In this document: piece by piece, positions 1 through 7,928 of the stretch
Layout: each line of letters begins with the position of its first letter
Numbering within the stretch: position 1 is the stretch's first letter
Source of the DNA: an uncultured Roseburia sp.
Lineage (GTDB): Bacteria; Bacillota; Clostridia; Lachnospirales; Lachnospiraceae
Reading direction: 5' to 3'
Assembly: GCA_947383215.1 (NCBI GenBank)
Contig: CANDCP010000029.1
Location: 1 to 40,291, forward strand
DNA length: 40,291 bases
Notes under the pieces: model-generated
The model's input: the letters and a program-made list of their open reading frames with translations, nothing else
What the model was told of the DNA's origin: nothing
The model's database searches: none
Made by a program: the position numbers and the translations under genes

Positions 1-60
1 CTTATTAACCAGGTAGTCTGTCTTATTGACTACACCATTATTATACTAGGAGATAAGAGA

Positions 61-1992
61 GTGAGACATGGGTTTGTAAAGGTTGCGGCGGCGACGGTGA
101 AGGAGACGGTCGCGGATCCGAAAGAAAACGCGGCGCGCATATTGGAAAAAATAAAAGAGGCGGAGCGCGCGGGGGCAAAGGTGATTGTACTGCCGGAGCT
201 TTGTATCAGCAGTTATTCCTGCGGGGATCTTTTTTATCAGGAGATATTGCTGCAGGAGTCTTTAAGCGCGCTTCATTTTTTGGCGGAAAAGACAAGGGAT
301 ACGGACGCGCTTATATTTTTGGGACTTCCGCTTTTTCACGAGGGAAATATTTACAATGCGGCGGCCACATTGAACCGTGGAAGAATTCTGGGGGTTGTTC
401 CGAAGCGGAATATTCCGAATTACAAAGAATTTTACGAGGCAAGGTATTTTGCACAGGGAGAGCGGCGGCCGGTTCCTGTCGATTTGGGCGTCGGTTATGA
501 GGTCTGGATGGGAACGAATCTTTTGTTTTCCTGCGAGGATATGCCAAAGCTGGTAGTGGCGGCCGAGATCTGCGAGGATATCTGGTCTCCTGCGCCCCCG
601 AGTATCGGCCATGCCCTTTCGGGGGCCAGCCTTATCGTGAATTTGTCCGCAAGCGATGAGACGACGGGCAAGGATGTTTACCGGAGAGAGCTGGTTGCCG
701 GTCAGTCCGCGCGGCTGATCTGCGGTTATGTGTACGCGAGTGCGGGGGACGGGGAGTCGACGCAGGATGTGGTTTATTCCGGTCATAATCTGATTGCGGA
801 AAACGGAATTTTGTTAAAGGAATCTGAACGTTTTGTGAACGAGACGATTTATTCGGAGATAGATGTGAATCGCCTGGCGACAGAGCGCGCAAAGATGAAC
901 ACGTTTGTCTGCAGGCGCGGGGAGGATTACCGCGTGATCCCGTTTTCGTTAAAAATAACGGAGACTGAGCTTACGAGAGCGATCGATCCGTCCCCGTTTG
1001 TCCCGGGAAATCAAAAAGAGCGTGAAAAACGCTGCGAGGAAATCCTTGCGATTCAGTCGATGGGGTTAAAAAAGAGGCTGGAGCACACGGGCAGTAAAAA
1101 GGCTGTGCTTGGAATTTCGGGAGGGCTGGACTCCACGCTTGCGCTCCTTGTAACGGCGCGCGCGTTTGACCTTCTGGGCCTGCCAAGGGAAAATATTACG
1201 GCGGTTACAATGCCGGGGTTCGGAACGACGGGGAGAACTTATCAGAACGCGTTAAAGCTGACAGAGCATCTTGGCGCGACGCTTCTTGAGGTGGATATCA
1301 AAGAAGCGGTGCGCGTACATTTTCGGGATATCGGTCAGGATGAGAAGGTGCATGATATAACGTACGAAAACGGGCAGGCGAGAGAGCGTACACAGATTTT
1401 GATGGATATTGCAAATCAGAGGGGAGGCCTGGTAATCGGAACCGGGGATATGTCGGAGCTGGCGCTTGGCTGGGCGACTTATAACGGAGATCACATGTCA
1501 ATGTACGGAGTAAATGTCTCCGTCCCAAAAACCTTAGTCCGCCATCTTGTGCAGTATTACGCGGATACGTGCCAAAAAGAGACAAACGGCGCGTCTGCGC
1601 TGCGTGAGGTTTTGCTGGATGTGCTCCATACCCCGGTCAGTCCGGAGTTGCTTCCGCCAAAAGACGGGGAAATTGCGCAGAAGACGGAAGACATTGTGGG
1701 GCCGTATGAGCTCCATGACTTTTATCTCTATTATGTCATGCGTTTCGGATTTTCACCGTCGAAGGTATACCGTCTGGCGCAGCTTGCGTTTTGGGGCGTT
1801 TATGAAAACGCGGTGATAAAAAAATGGCTGGCCGTATTTTACCGAAGATTCTTTGCGCAGCAGTTTAAGCGGTCCTGTCTCCCGGACGGACCGAAGGTCG
1901 GAAGCGTCGCGGTTTCGCCGAGGGGCGATCTGCGTATGCCGAGCGACGCCACGGCGAGAATCTGGTTAGAAGAGTTGGAAGAAATCAAATAA
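61..1992 (+). CDS. nadE: Glutamine-dependent NAD(+) synthetase
   Basis: Last step of NAD synthesis: amidates deamido-NAD using ammonia released from glutamine, in the cytoplasm. The 643-aa protein has the two expected halves. The N-terminal nitrilase-like amidase has the Glu-Lys-Cys triad at E46 (in LPELC), K115 (in VVPKRN) and C171 (in AEICEDIW). The C-terminal synthetase has the ATP pyrophosphatase loop GISGGLDST near residue 350 and the GTGDMSELALGW segment. Length matches the long glutamine-dependent class, not the short ammonia-only class. The start is GTG at 61, with AGGAG about 8 nt upstream (positions 48-52); the nearby ATG at 68 is out of frame. The gene looks monocistronic, closed by a strong terminator directly downstream. 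Identity is secure. Confidence 0.96.
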   Translation: MRHGFVKVAAATVKETVADPKENAARILEKIKEAERAGAKVIVLPELCISSYSCGDLFYQEILLQESLSALHFLAEKTRDTDALIFLGLPLFHEGNIYNAAATLNRGRILGVVPKRNIPNYKEFYEARYFAQGERRPVPVDLGVGYEVWMGTNLLFSCEDMPKLVVAAEICEDIWSPAPPSIGHALSGASLIVNLSASDETTGKDVYRRELVAGQSARLICGYVYASAGDGESTQDVVYSGHNLIAENGILLKESERFVNETIYSEIDVNRLATERAKMNTFVCRRGEDYRVIPFSLKITETELTRAIDPSPFVPGNQKEREKRCEEILAIQSMGLKKRLEHTGSKKAVLGISGGLDSTLALLVTARAFDLLGLPRENITAVTMPGFGTTGRTYQNALKLTEHLGATLLEVDIKEAVRVHFRDIGQDEKVHDITYENGQARERTQILMDIANQRGGLVIGTGDMSELALGWATYNGDHMSMYGVNVSVPKTLVRHLVQYYADTCQKETNGASALREVLLDVLHTPVSPELLPPKDGEIAQKTEDIVGPYELHDFYLYYVMRFGFSPSKVYRLAQLAFWGVYENAVIKKWLAVFYRRFFAQQFKRSCLPDGPKVGSVAVSPRGDLRMPSDATARIWLEELEEIK

Positions 1993-2011
1993 GCGTTTTA
2001 TCGTATAAAAA

Positions 2012-2039
2012 GAGAACCCGGTTTGAGCGGGTTCTTTTT
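2012..2039 (+). terminator. Intrinsic terminator after nadE, probably bidirectional
   Basis: GAACCCG at 2014-2020 pairs with CGGGTTC at 2028-2034 and is followed by a T run. An A-rich run before the stem (2006-2010) would give a U tract on the other strand, so it could also end the convergent PAP2 gene. Confidence 0.85.
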
Positions 2040-2061
2040 GTTAGCTCAATATGCTGTCGAG

Positions 2062-2748
2062 CTACGTATGGTGGAGCTGTTTTTCGTAGGCCTTCTGTCG
2101 GCCGGCGACAAAAACTCTGCCGTATACAAATGAATACATTAAAGCGGCCATTACAAAGGCCGTAATCACATCGAAAACAGAATGCTGTTTTAGAAACATG
2201 GTCGCTAAGATGATACTTGTCATCAGCAAAAAAGACGCGGCTTTAATTCGCTTGTTTTCGCGAAGGCAGGCGCTGCTGCAAATTGCGAAATGTACCCCCA
2301 GGGAGTTGTACACATGGATACTCGGAAACAGGTTAGTCGGGGTATCCGCGGCGTAGAGCCAACGGACCATTGTGACAAAAATATTATCCCGCTCAAAGAC
2401 GCGGGGTCTTAGGTAGTGCCCGTTCGGATAGAGTGTGGACACAATTAAAAAAACTGTCATACCGATAAACAAAAATGTACATAATTTGTAATAATCACTT
2501 TTATTTTTAAAAAAGAAATATAAAATGGCATATGCTACATAACCAAACCATAATAAATATGGTACGATGAAATACTCGTTAAACGGAATATAATCGTCGA
2601 CTGCCATATGTATGACATTAAAATGGTTGGTTATTGTTTTTTCCAGGTAGGCAAACCACGGAAGATAGATAAATACATAGAGTAAAATCCATGCGTGCTT
2701 GTATTTTTGAAAAAAACCGTATGCCGCTGTTTTGGCTGCATAGAACAA
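2062..2748 (-). CDS. PAP2-family membrane phosphatase (PAP2_3 / IPC-synthase-like)
   Basis: Predicted polytopic membrane protein of 228 aa with about six hydrophobic segments. It carries PAP2 (lipid phosphatase/phosphotransferase) signatures: an Arg-Pro near LRPRVF, FPSIHV in the place of the classical PSGH motif, and KQHSVFDV as the final His...Asp motif. The FPS(I/L)HV form is typical of the AUR1/PAP2_3 branch. The likely role is dephosphorylation or head-group transfer on membrane lipid phosphates; the substrate is unknown. There is no in-frame ATG before residue 48, so the start is TTG at 2748, supported by an AAGG-type ribosome site (on the complement, about 2755-2760). It converges on nadE and diverges from the L,D-transpeptidase gene. 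Confidence 0.82.
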   Translation of the reverse strand: MFYAAKTAAYGFFQKYKHAWILLYVFIYLPWFAYLEKTITNHFNVIHMAVDDYIPFNEYFIVPYLLWFGYVAYAILYFFFKNKSDYYKLCTFLFIGMTVFLIVSTLYPNGHYLRPRVFERDNIFVTMVRWLYAADTPTNLFPSIHVYNSLGVHFAICSSACLRENKRIKAASFLLMTSIILATMFLKQHSVFDVITAFVMAALMYSFVYGRVFVAGRQKAYEKQLHHT

Positions 2749-2994
2749 AAAATCGCCTTCTTTACTTTATTTTCAATAGTTCTTGTGGATTATATCACAG
2801 CAGATTTTTAGAAACAATGGACTTTGAAAAACTTTTTTAAAATTATGAATTTCTTAATAATTAACGATATTTTTCATTGCGGTTTTGTGCAAAAATGCCA
2901 TAAATTTCTTAAAATAATCTTACAATTTATGGAAACGGTTGACAAAGGGGATAAAAACAATGTAGTTTTAGGAGAAGACAGGGGGAAAACAGAT

Positions 2995-4803
2995 ATGAAT
3001 CACAGAAAAAAGACCAAAATTGTGGCGGCTGTGTCGGTCGCGGCAGGGCTGGCGCTGCTCTATTTTGGACTGGCGTTTTACTTTCAGTCGCATTTTGCAT
3101 TTCGGACAGATATTAACCACCTGGATGTTTCCGGATGTGGCGTAAAAAAGGTGGAGAGGCGGCTGGAAAAGGAGATGAAAAGTTACAGGCTTTCTCTGAA
3201 GCCGCGCACGGGGGAGCGCGAGGAGATCAGGGGCGAGTCGATTGAGCTAAAACCTGTGTTTCGCCGGGAAATCGATGAGATGTTAGACAGACAGAATGCG
3301 TTTGCATGGCCGTATTACCTTGTCCGTGGACAGCGGTTCGTTTCGGAGGCGGTAGTGGAGTACGACGAAGGGAAGCTTCGGGAGGAAATCGGGCGGCTTT
3401 TTATGATGAAAAGCGCAGAGCAAAAAGAGTCCAGGGACGCATATATATCGGATTATTCGAGGGACGGATATCAGATTATAGAAGAAGAGTACGGAACGAA
3501 GATCGATGCGGAGGCGTTTGAAAAAGCCGTAAGGGAGGCGGTTTTAGGGCTTGATGAAGAGCTTGTCATGGATAAGGCGGGCTGCTATATCGATCCGAAG
3601 ATTACGAAAGAAGATGAGGGCCTGCGCAGCGCCTGCGACACGCTAAACAAGTATACAAAGCTTACAATTACATATAATGTGGGCGATAAGAGAGAGATTC
3701 TGGACGGAGAAATCATTCACCGCTGGCTCTCTGTCTCGAAAGGGAAAAAGGTGCGTATTGACGAGGCGCAGATTGCGGATTATGTGTCAGAGCTTGCCAG
3801 AAAATATAATACGGCGTTTCGCAGCAGGACCCTGCGCACGTCTTACGGAAAAGAAATAGCGATTGTCGGGGGGGATTACGGCTGGAAGGTGGATAAAGAC
3901 GCGGAGAGGGAGATGATTTTAAAGGATCTGAACGCGGGCGAGAGCGTGGAGAGAGAGCTGGTATATGCGCAGACGGCGAACAGCCACGGTCCGAATGATT
4001 ACGGGGACACATATGTGGAAATTAATCTGACGGCGCAGCACCTGTTTTTTTATAAGGACGGAGAACTTTTGGTGGAGTCGGATTTTGTATCCGGGAATAT
4101 TGCAAAGAGCCATGCCACTCCGGTCGGCGCATACAGTCTGACATATAAGCAAAAGGATGCGACGCTTCGGGGCGAGGATTATGAATCAAAGGTTTCTTAC
4201 TGGATGCCGTACTGCGGAGACGTCGGGATGCACGACGCTTCCTGGAGAAGCAGTTTTGGAGGCAGTATTTATAAGAGAAACGGTTCCCATGGCTGCGTGA
4301 ATCTCCCGGCGTCGGCGGCGAAGACCATTTTTGAAAATATAGAGGCGGGGTATCCGGTTTTGGTCTATGAGCTTTCGGGAACGGAGAGCGCGAAGGGACT
4401 GGCGCAGGACCGGGCGGCGTCGGTGGATGACCTGATAAGCGCAATCGGTGAAGTGACGCTGGACGCACAGCCGAAAATCAGCGCGGCGAGAGCCGCATTT
4501 GATGCGCTTGGAGAACAGGAGAAGGGTTATGTGAGAAAGCTCGACGTTTTGACGGCGGCGGAGGCTGCGTTCGCAGCCTTGCAGCAGGAAGCCGCAAATC
4601 AGGCCACGCAGGCGCAGGGCGAAGCGCAGGCGGTTATTGATAAAATAAACGCGATTGGGAAGGTAACCGAGGACGATAAAGCGGCAATCCGGGATGCCAG
4701 AAAGTCTTACGATGCCCTCTCGGAAATGGCGAAAGCCTATGTGACAAATTATGCCGTTTTGCAGGAAGCGGAAGAAGCGTATAAAGCGCTGACGGAGTCA
4801 TAG
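2995..4803 (+). CDS. Membrane-anchored L,D-transpeptidase (YkuD) with C-terminal helical repeats
   Basis: Cell-wall enzyme of 602 aa that probably makes 3-3 peptidoglycan cross-links or attaches proteins to the wall. A single N-terminal membrane segment (about residues 7-27) is followed by a peptidoglycan-binding-4-like region. The YkuD domain has catalytic motif SHGCVNL with Cys434. The last ~130 residues hold two copies of a helical repeat of the form AIG.VT....I..AR..(F/Y)DAL, each ending in YV......L..AE.A, seen in other Firmicute surface proteins. The reading frame extends upstream to a TTG at 2824, but ATG 2995 has an AGGGGG ribosome site and puts the basic residues and membrane segment at the N terminus. 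A weak promoter may lie at TTGACA 2939-2944. Confidence 0.9.
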   Translation: MNHRKKTKIVAAVSVAAGLALLYFGLAFYFQSHFAFRTDINHLDVSGCGVKKVERRLEKEMKSYRLSLKPRTGEREEIRGESIELKPVFRREIDEMLDRQNAFAWPYYLVRGQRFVSEAVVEYDEGKLREEIGRLFMMKSAEQKESRDAYISDYSRDGYQIIEEEYGTKIDAEAFEKAVREAVLGLDEELVMDKAGCYIDPKITKEDEGLRSACDTLNKYTKLTITYNVGDKREILDGEIIHRWLSVSKGKKVRIDEAQIADYVSELARKYNTAFRSRTLRTSYGKEIAIVGGDYGWKVDKDAEREMILKDLNAGESVERELVYAQTANSHGPNDYGDTYVEINLTAQHLFFYKDGELLVESDFVSGNIAKSHATPVGAYSLTYKQKDATLRGEDYESKVSYWMPYCGDVGMHDASWRSSFGGSIYKRNGSHGCVNLPASAAKTIFENIEAGYPVLVYELSGTESAKGLAQDRAASVDDLISAIGEVTLDAQPKISAARAAFDALGEQEKGYVRKLDVLTAAEAAFAALQQEAANQATQAQGEAQAVIDKINAIGKVTEDDKAAIRDARKSYDALSEMAKAYVTNYAVLQEAEEAYKALTES

Positions 4804-4849
4804 CCGGGCGGGGACATCTGAAGCCGATGTCGCGTCCCAATATTTATCG

Positions 4850-4888
4850 GACATATACTGTGTGAATTCACATGGTATATGTCTTTTT
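4850..4888 (+). terminator. Intrinsic terminator after the L,D-transpeptidase gene
   Basis: GACATATAC at 4850-4858 pairs perfectly with GTATATGTC at 4875-4883. The inner TGTG/CACA arms around AATT extend the stem, and TTTTT follows. Confidence 0.85.
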
Positions 4889-4931
4889 GTTGCAGAAATG
4901 TTTGGAGATGTTGCACGATGCGCGCGCATGG

Positions 4932-4960
4932 TTGAAAAACGAATTTAACGTTTGTATAAT
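4932..4960 (+). promoter_or_regulatory. Sigma-A-type promoter for galKT
   Basis: TTGAAA at 4932-4937 and a perfect TATAAT at 4955-4960 are separated by exactly 17 bp. The start of galK lies 33 bp further on. No obvious operator was seen. Confidence 0.8.
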
Positions 4961-4992
4961 GCGCGTATAAGGTATTGAGAGGAGAAGGGATT

Positions 4993-6159
4993 ATGCAGGA
5001 GAAATTAATTGAGAAATTTCATGAATTATTTGGGGAGGGCGGAGACATCCGTCTGTATTTCGCGCCGGGCCGCGTAAATCTGATCGGGGAGCATACGGAT
5101 TATAACGGCGGTCATGTGTTTCCGTGCGCTCTGACAATCGGGACGTACGGCGTTGCCAGAAAGCGCGCCGATAAAAGGCTGCGTTTTTACTCTTTGAATT
5201 TTGAGGAGGCGGGAGTTTTGGAGTCTTCTCTGGATGAGCAGAAGTTCAGGGAAAGCGCGGACTGGACTGCCTATCCGAGAGGAGTGATCCGGGCGTTTGG
5301 GGAAAAGGGAATGGAGGCGGATTGCGGCATGGATCTGATGCTGTATGGAAATATACCGAACGGTTCCGGCCTTTCGTCTTCGGCGTCGGTGGAGGTTTTG
5401 ACCGGGTTTATTTTAAGAGATCTGTTTGGCTTTGCGGCGACGAACCAGGAGCTTGCTCTGATTGGGCAGTATTCGGAAAACAAATATAACGGTGTGAACT
5501 GCGGAATTATGGATCAGTTCACCATAGCGATGGGAAAAAAGGATCATGCAATTTTTCTCGATACGGCGACGCTGCGCTATGAGTACGCGCCGTTTATGCC
5601 AAAGGACGCCAAAATCATTATTTCCTGCAGCAACAAAAAGCGCGGGCTTGGGGATTCAAAGTACAATGAGAGACGCGGCGAGTGCGAGAGCGCGTTTGCG
5701 CAGATTGGCGAAGTGATCGGCATTGACAGTCTTTCTGATTTGTCGGAGGAAGTATTCGAACAGTATAAAGCGTCTATTAAGGACGAGGTGTGCAGAAAGC
5801 GCGCAAAGCATGCGGTATATGAGAACCGAAGGACCATCCGGGCGGCGGAGGCGTTAAAACAAAATGATATCGGGCTGTTCGGAGAACTGATGAATGCGTC
5901 CCATATCTCGCTCCGGGATGACTATGAGGTGACCGGGCCGGAGCTTGATACGCTGGTAGAAGAGGCCTGGAAGCTGGACGGCGTGATCGGTTCCCGCATG
6001 ACGGGAGCCGGTTTTGGAGGCTGTACGGTCAGCATTGTAAAGGAAGGGGCGGTAGATGATTTTATAGAGCGGGTCGGCGGCGCGTACAAGGCAAAAATCG
6101 GTTATGCGGCGGATTTCTATGTGGTAGAAGCCGGAGACGGTCCGAAGAGACTTCTTTAA
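4993..6159 (+). CDS. galK: Galactokinase
   Basis: Phosphorylates galactose to galactose-1-phosphate, the first Leloir step, in the cytoplasm. The 388-aa protein is of normal GHMP-kinase length. It shows the galactokinase signature GRVNLIGEHTDYNGG near the N terminus, the ATP-binding loop GSGLSSSASVEV, and a third GHMP motif TGAGFGGCT near the C terminus. An in-frame TTG lies upstream at 4975, but ATG 4993 has AGAGGAGAAGG just before it and matches the family start. It forms a two-gene operon with galT, 16 bp downstream, behind a strong promoter. No galE is present in the window. Confidence 0.96.
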   Translation: MQEKLIEKFHELFGEGGDIRLYFAPGRVNLIGEHTDYNGGHVFPCALTIGTYGVARKRADKRLRFYSLNFEEAGVLESSLDEQKFRESADWTAYPRGVIRAFGEKGMEADCGMDLMLYGNIPNGSGLSSSASVEVLTGFILRDLFGFAATNQELALIGQYSENKYNGVNCGIMDQFTIAMGKKDHAIFLDTATLRYEYAPFMPKDAKIIISCSNKKRGLGDSKYNERRGECESAFAQIGEVIGIDSLSDLSEEVFEQYKASIKDEVCRKRAKHAVYENRRTIRAAEALKQNDIGLFGELMNASHISLRDDYEVTGPELDTLVEEAWKLDGVIGSRMTGAGFGGCTVSIVKEGAVDDFIERVGGAYKAKIGYAADFYVVEAGDGPKRLL

Positions 6160-6175
6160 AAGTGGGAGGCGGGAA

Positions 6176-7696
6176 ATGATTGAGGAAAATATTCTTAGAT
6201 TGACGGAGTATGCCCTGACGACAGGGCTGATTGAGCAGGAAGATAAAACTTATACGGTAAATCGTCTTCTGGAGCTGTTTTTACTGGATGGGATCGGAGA
6301 AAAAGCGCTGGCGGAATCCGGGGAGGGTTCTGCCGCCAAAGACGATTTGGAGCGGATTTTATCTGAGATGCTTGACTATGCGTACGAAAACGGGATGATC
6401 AGGGAAAACGGGATTGCGTATCGTGATCTGTTCGATACGAAGATTATGGGACTTCTTGTTCCAAGGCCTTCCGAGGTGCGCAGAAGATTTTGGGAGCTCT
6501 ACGAGCGCCGGTCTGCGGAGGCGGCTACGGATTTTTATTACAGGCTAAGCTGCGACAGCGATTATATTCGACGCTACCGCGTCAAGAAGGATGTAAAGTG
6601 GACGGTAAATACGCAGTACGGGCCGCTTGATCTTACGATTAACCTGTCAAAGCCGGAAAAAGATCCAAAAGCGATTGCGGCCGCCAAGTCCGAGAAGCCG
6701 GGCGGTTATCCGAAATGTCTGCTTTGCGCTGAAAACGAGGGTTATGCGGGGCGGCTCAACCATCCGGCGCGGCACAATCACAGGATTATACCGCTTACGC
6801 TCTCCGGCGGCAGATGGTTTATGCAGTATTCGCCGTACGTTTATTACCGCGAACACTGTATTGTATTTCGCTCGGAGCATACGCCGATGAAAATTGAAAA
6901 GGAGACGTTTGGCAGGCTGCTCGATTTTGTGAGGCAGTTTCCGCATTATTTTATCGGCTCAAACGCGGACCTGCCGATTGTGGGAGGGTCAATTTTGACG
7001 CATGATCATTTCCAGGGGGGAAGGTATGAATTTCCGATGGCCAAAGCCCCGGTTGAGGAGGAGATTGCGTTTGAGGGATTTGAGGACGTAAGAGCGGGAA
7101 TTGTAAAATGGCCGATGTCCGTAATCCGGCTGCGCAGCGGTAAGATACCGCCTTTGGTTTCGCTCGCGGATAAAATCCTTCGCAAATGGCGCGGATATAC
7201 GGACGGGGAGTTATTTATTTATGCCGAGACGGACGGCGAGCGCCACAACACGATAACGCCGATTGCGAGAGTCCGGGAAGGAAATTATGAGCTGGATCTT
7301 GTGCTGCGCAATAATATTACGACAAAAGAGCATCCGTTTGGAGTATATCATCCGCATGAGAAGCTGCATCATATCAAGAAGGAAAACATCGGACTGATCG
7401 AGGTTATGGGGCTTGCGGTGCTTCCGGCGCGCCTGAAGGCGGAGATGGAGCGTCTGCGCGGGGCGATCCTTTCGGGCAAAGCGTTTTGTGAAGATGAGAT
7501 GATAAAAAAACATGCCGACTGGGCAAAAGAGTTTACCGGGAAATATAGAGAAATTACCGAGGAAAATGTAGATGAAATCATTCGAGAGGAGATAGGATTC
7601 GTATTTGAACAGGTTTTGGAGGATGCGGGGGTGTACAAACGGGATGAGAACGGAAGGAAGGGATTTCTAAGGTTTGTGGACTATGTAAATTCATAA
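6176..7696 (+). CDS. galT: UDP-glucose--hexose-1-phosphate uridylyltransferase, class II
   Basis: Exchanges UMP between UDP-glucose and galactose-1-phosphate, the second Leloir step. The 506-aa length and sequence style are those of the Firmicute class II GalT family, not the ~350-aa Escherichia coli type. Visible landmarks are NHRIIPL, the YYREHCIVF stretch and the active-site region THDHFQGG, whose HxHxQ-like core carries the histidine that is uridylylated in this superfamily. The start ATG follows GGGAGG closely. Co-transcribed with galK. No clear terminator was seen before the next gene. Confidence 0.94.
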   Translation: MIEENILRLTEYALTTGLIEQEDKTYTVNRLLELFLLDGIGEKALAESGEGSAAKDDLERILSEMLDYAYENGMIRENGIAYRDLFDTKIMGLLVPRPSEVRRRFWELYERRSAEAATDFYYRLSCDSDYIRRYRVKKDVKWTVNTQYGPLDLTINLSKPEKDPKAIAAAKSEKPGGYPKCLLCAENEGYAGRLNHPARHNHRIIPLTLSGGRWFMQYSPYVYYREHCIVFRSEHTPMKIEKETFGRLLDFVRQFPHYFIGSNADLPIVGGSILTHDHFQGGRYEFPMAKAPVEEEIAFEGFEDVRAGIVKWPMSVIRLRSGKIPPLVSLADKILRKWRGYTDGELFIYAETDGERHNTITPIARVREGNYELDLVLRNNITTKEHPFGVYHPHEKLHHIKKENIGLIEVMGLAVLPARLKAEMERLRGAILSGKAFCEDEMIKKHADWAKEFTGKYREITEENVDEIIREEIGFVFEQVLEDAGVYKRDENGRKGFLRFVDYVNS

Positions 7697-7808
7697 ATAA
7701 AAAAGACAAAAAAATGACACCAATGTAAAATATAACACCTTAACACCTTCGAAAATAAAGACTAAAATTAGTATTAAGTTATTTTAAAAGAGGGTGAAAT
7801 TAAAAATT

Positions 7809-7896
7809 GTCCGTCGAGAGGGAAATACAGACCTGAAATGTGGACGGGCAGTTTTTAAATATCAGGAGGAGCGCATAGGGGATGCGGTCAATCCTG
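7809..7896 (+). promoter_or_regulatory. Structured 5' leader of the first GH16 gene
   Basis: GTCCGTC (7809-7815) can pair with GACGGGC (7843-7849) and is followed by AGTTTTT, which resembles an intrinsic terminator. Next comes CAGGA (7863-7867) with TCCTG (7892-7896), enclosing a perfect CGCAT/ATGCG hairpin (7872-7876 with 7882-7886). The second element covers AGGAGG but ends 32 bp before the chosen ATG. This could be an attenuator or an unrecognised riboswitch; no known class was matched by eye. Confidence 0.35.
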
Positions 7897-7928
7897 GAAA
7901 GTTTTCATTAAAAAGCAGGAATAGTATA

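Noticed and set aside
1-60. Promoter and small hairpin (GTAGTC/GACTAC) upstream of nadE
   Set aside because: The TTGACT and TATACT boxes are only 10 bp apart, and a start there would leave the ribosome site out of the transcript; the real promoter is probably before the window.
2824-2994. Upstream extension of the L,D-transpeptidase to a TTG start
   Set aside because: It adds 57 residues of AT-rich, promoter-like sequence with no ribosome site; ATG 2995 has one and restores a normal membrane-anchor N terminus.
7809-7896. c-di-GMP-I (GEMM) riboswitch in the GH16 leader
   Set aside because: Conserved GEMM blocks were not found in the expected order; left as an unassigned structured leader.
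7794-7928. Upstream GTG start for the first GH16 protein
   Set aside because: It would bury the signal peptide behind 45 residues encoded by the structured leader; ATG 7929 gives a proper secretion signal.
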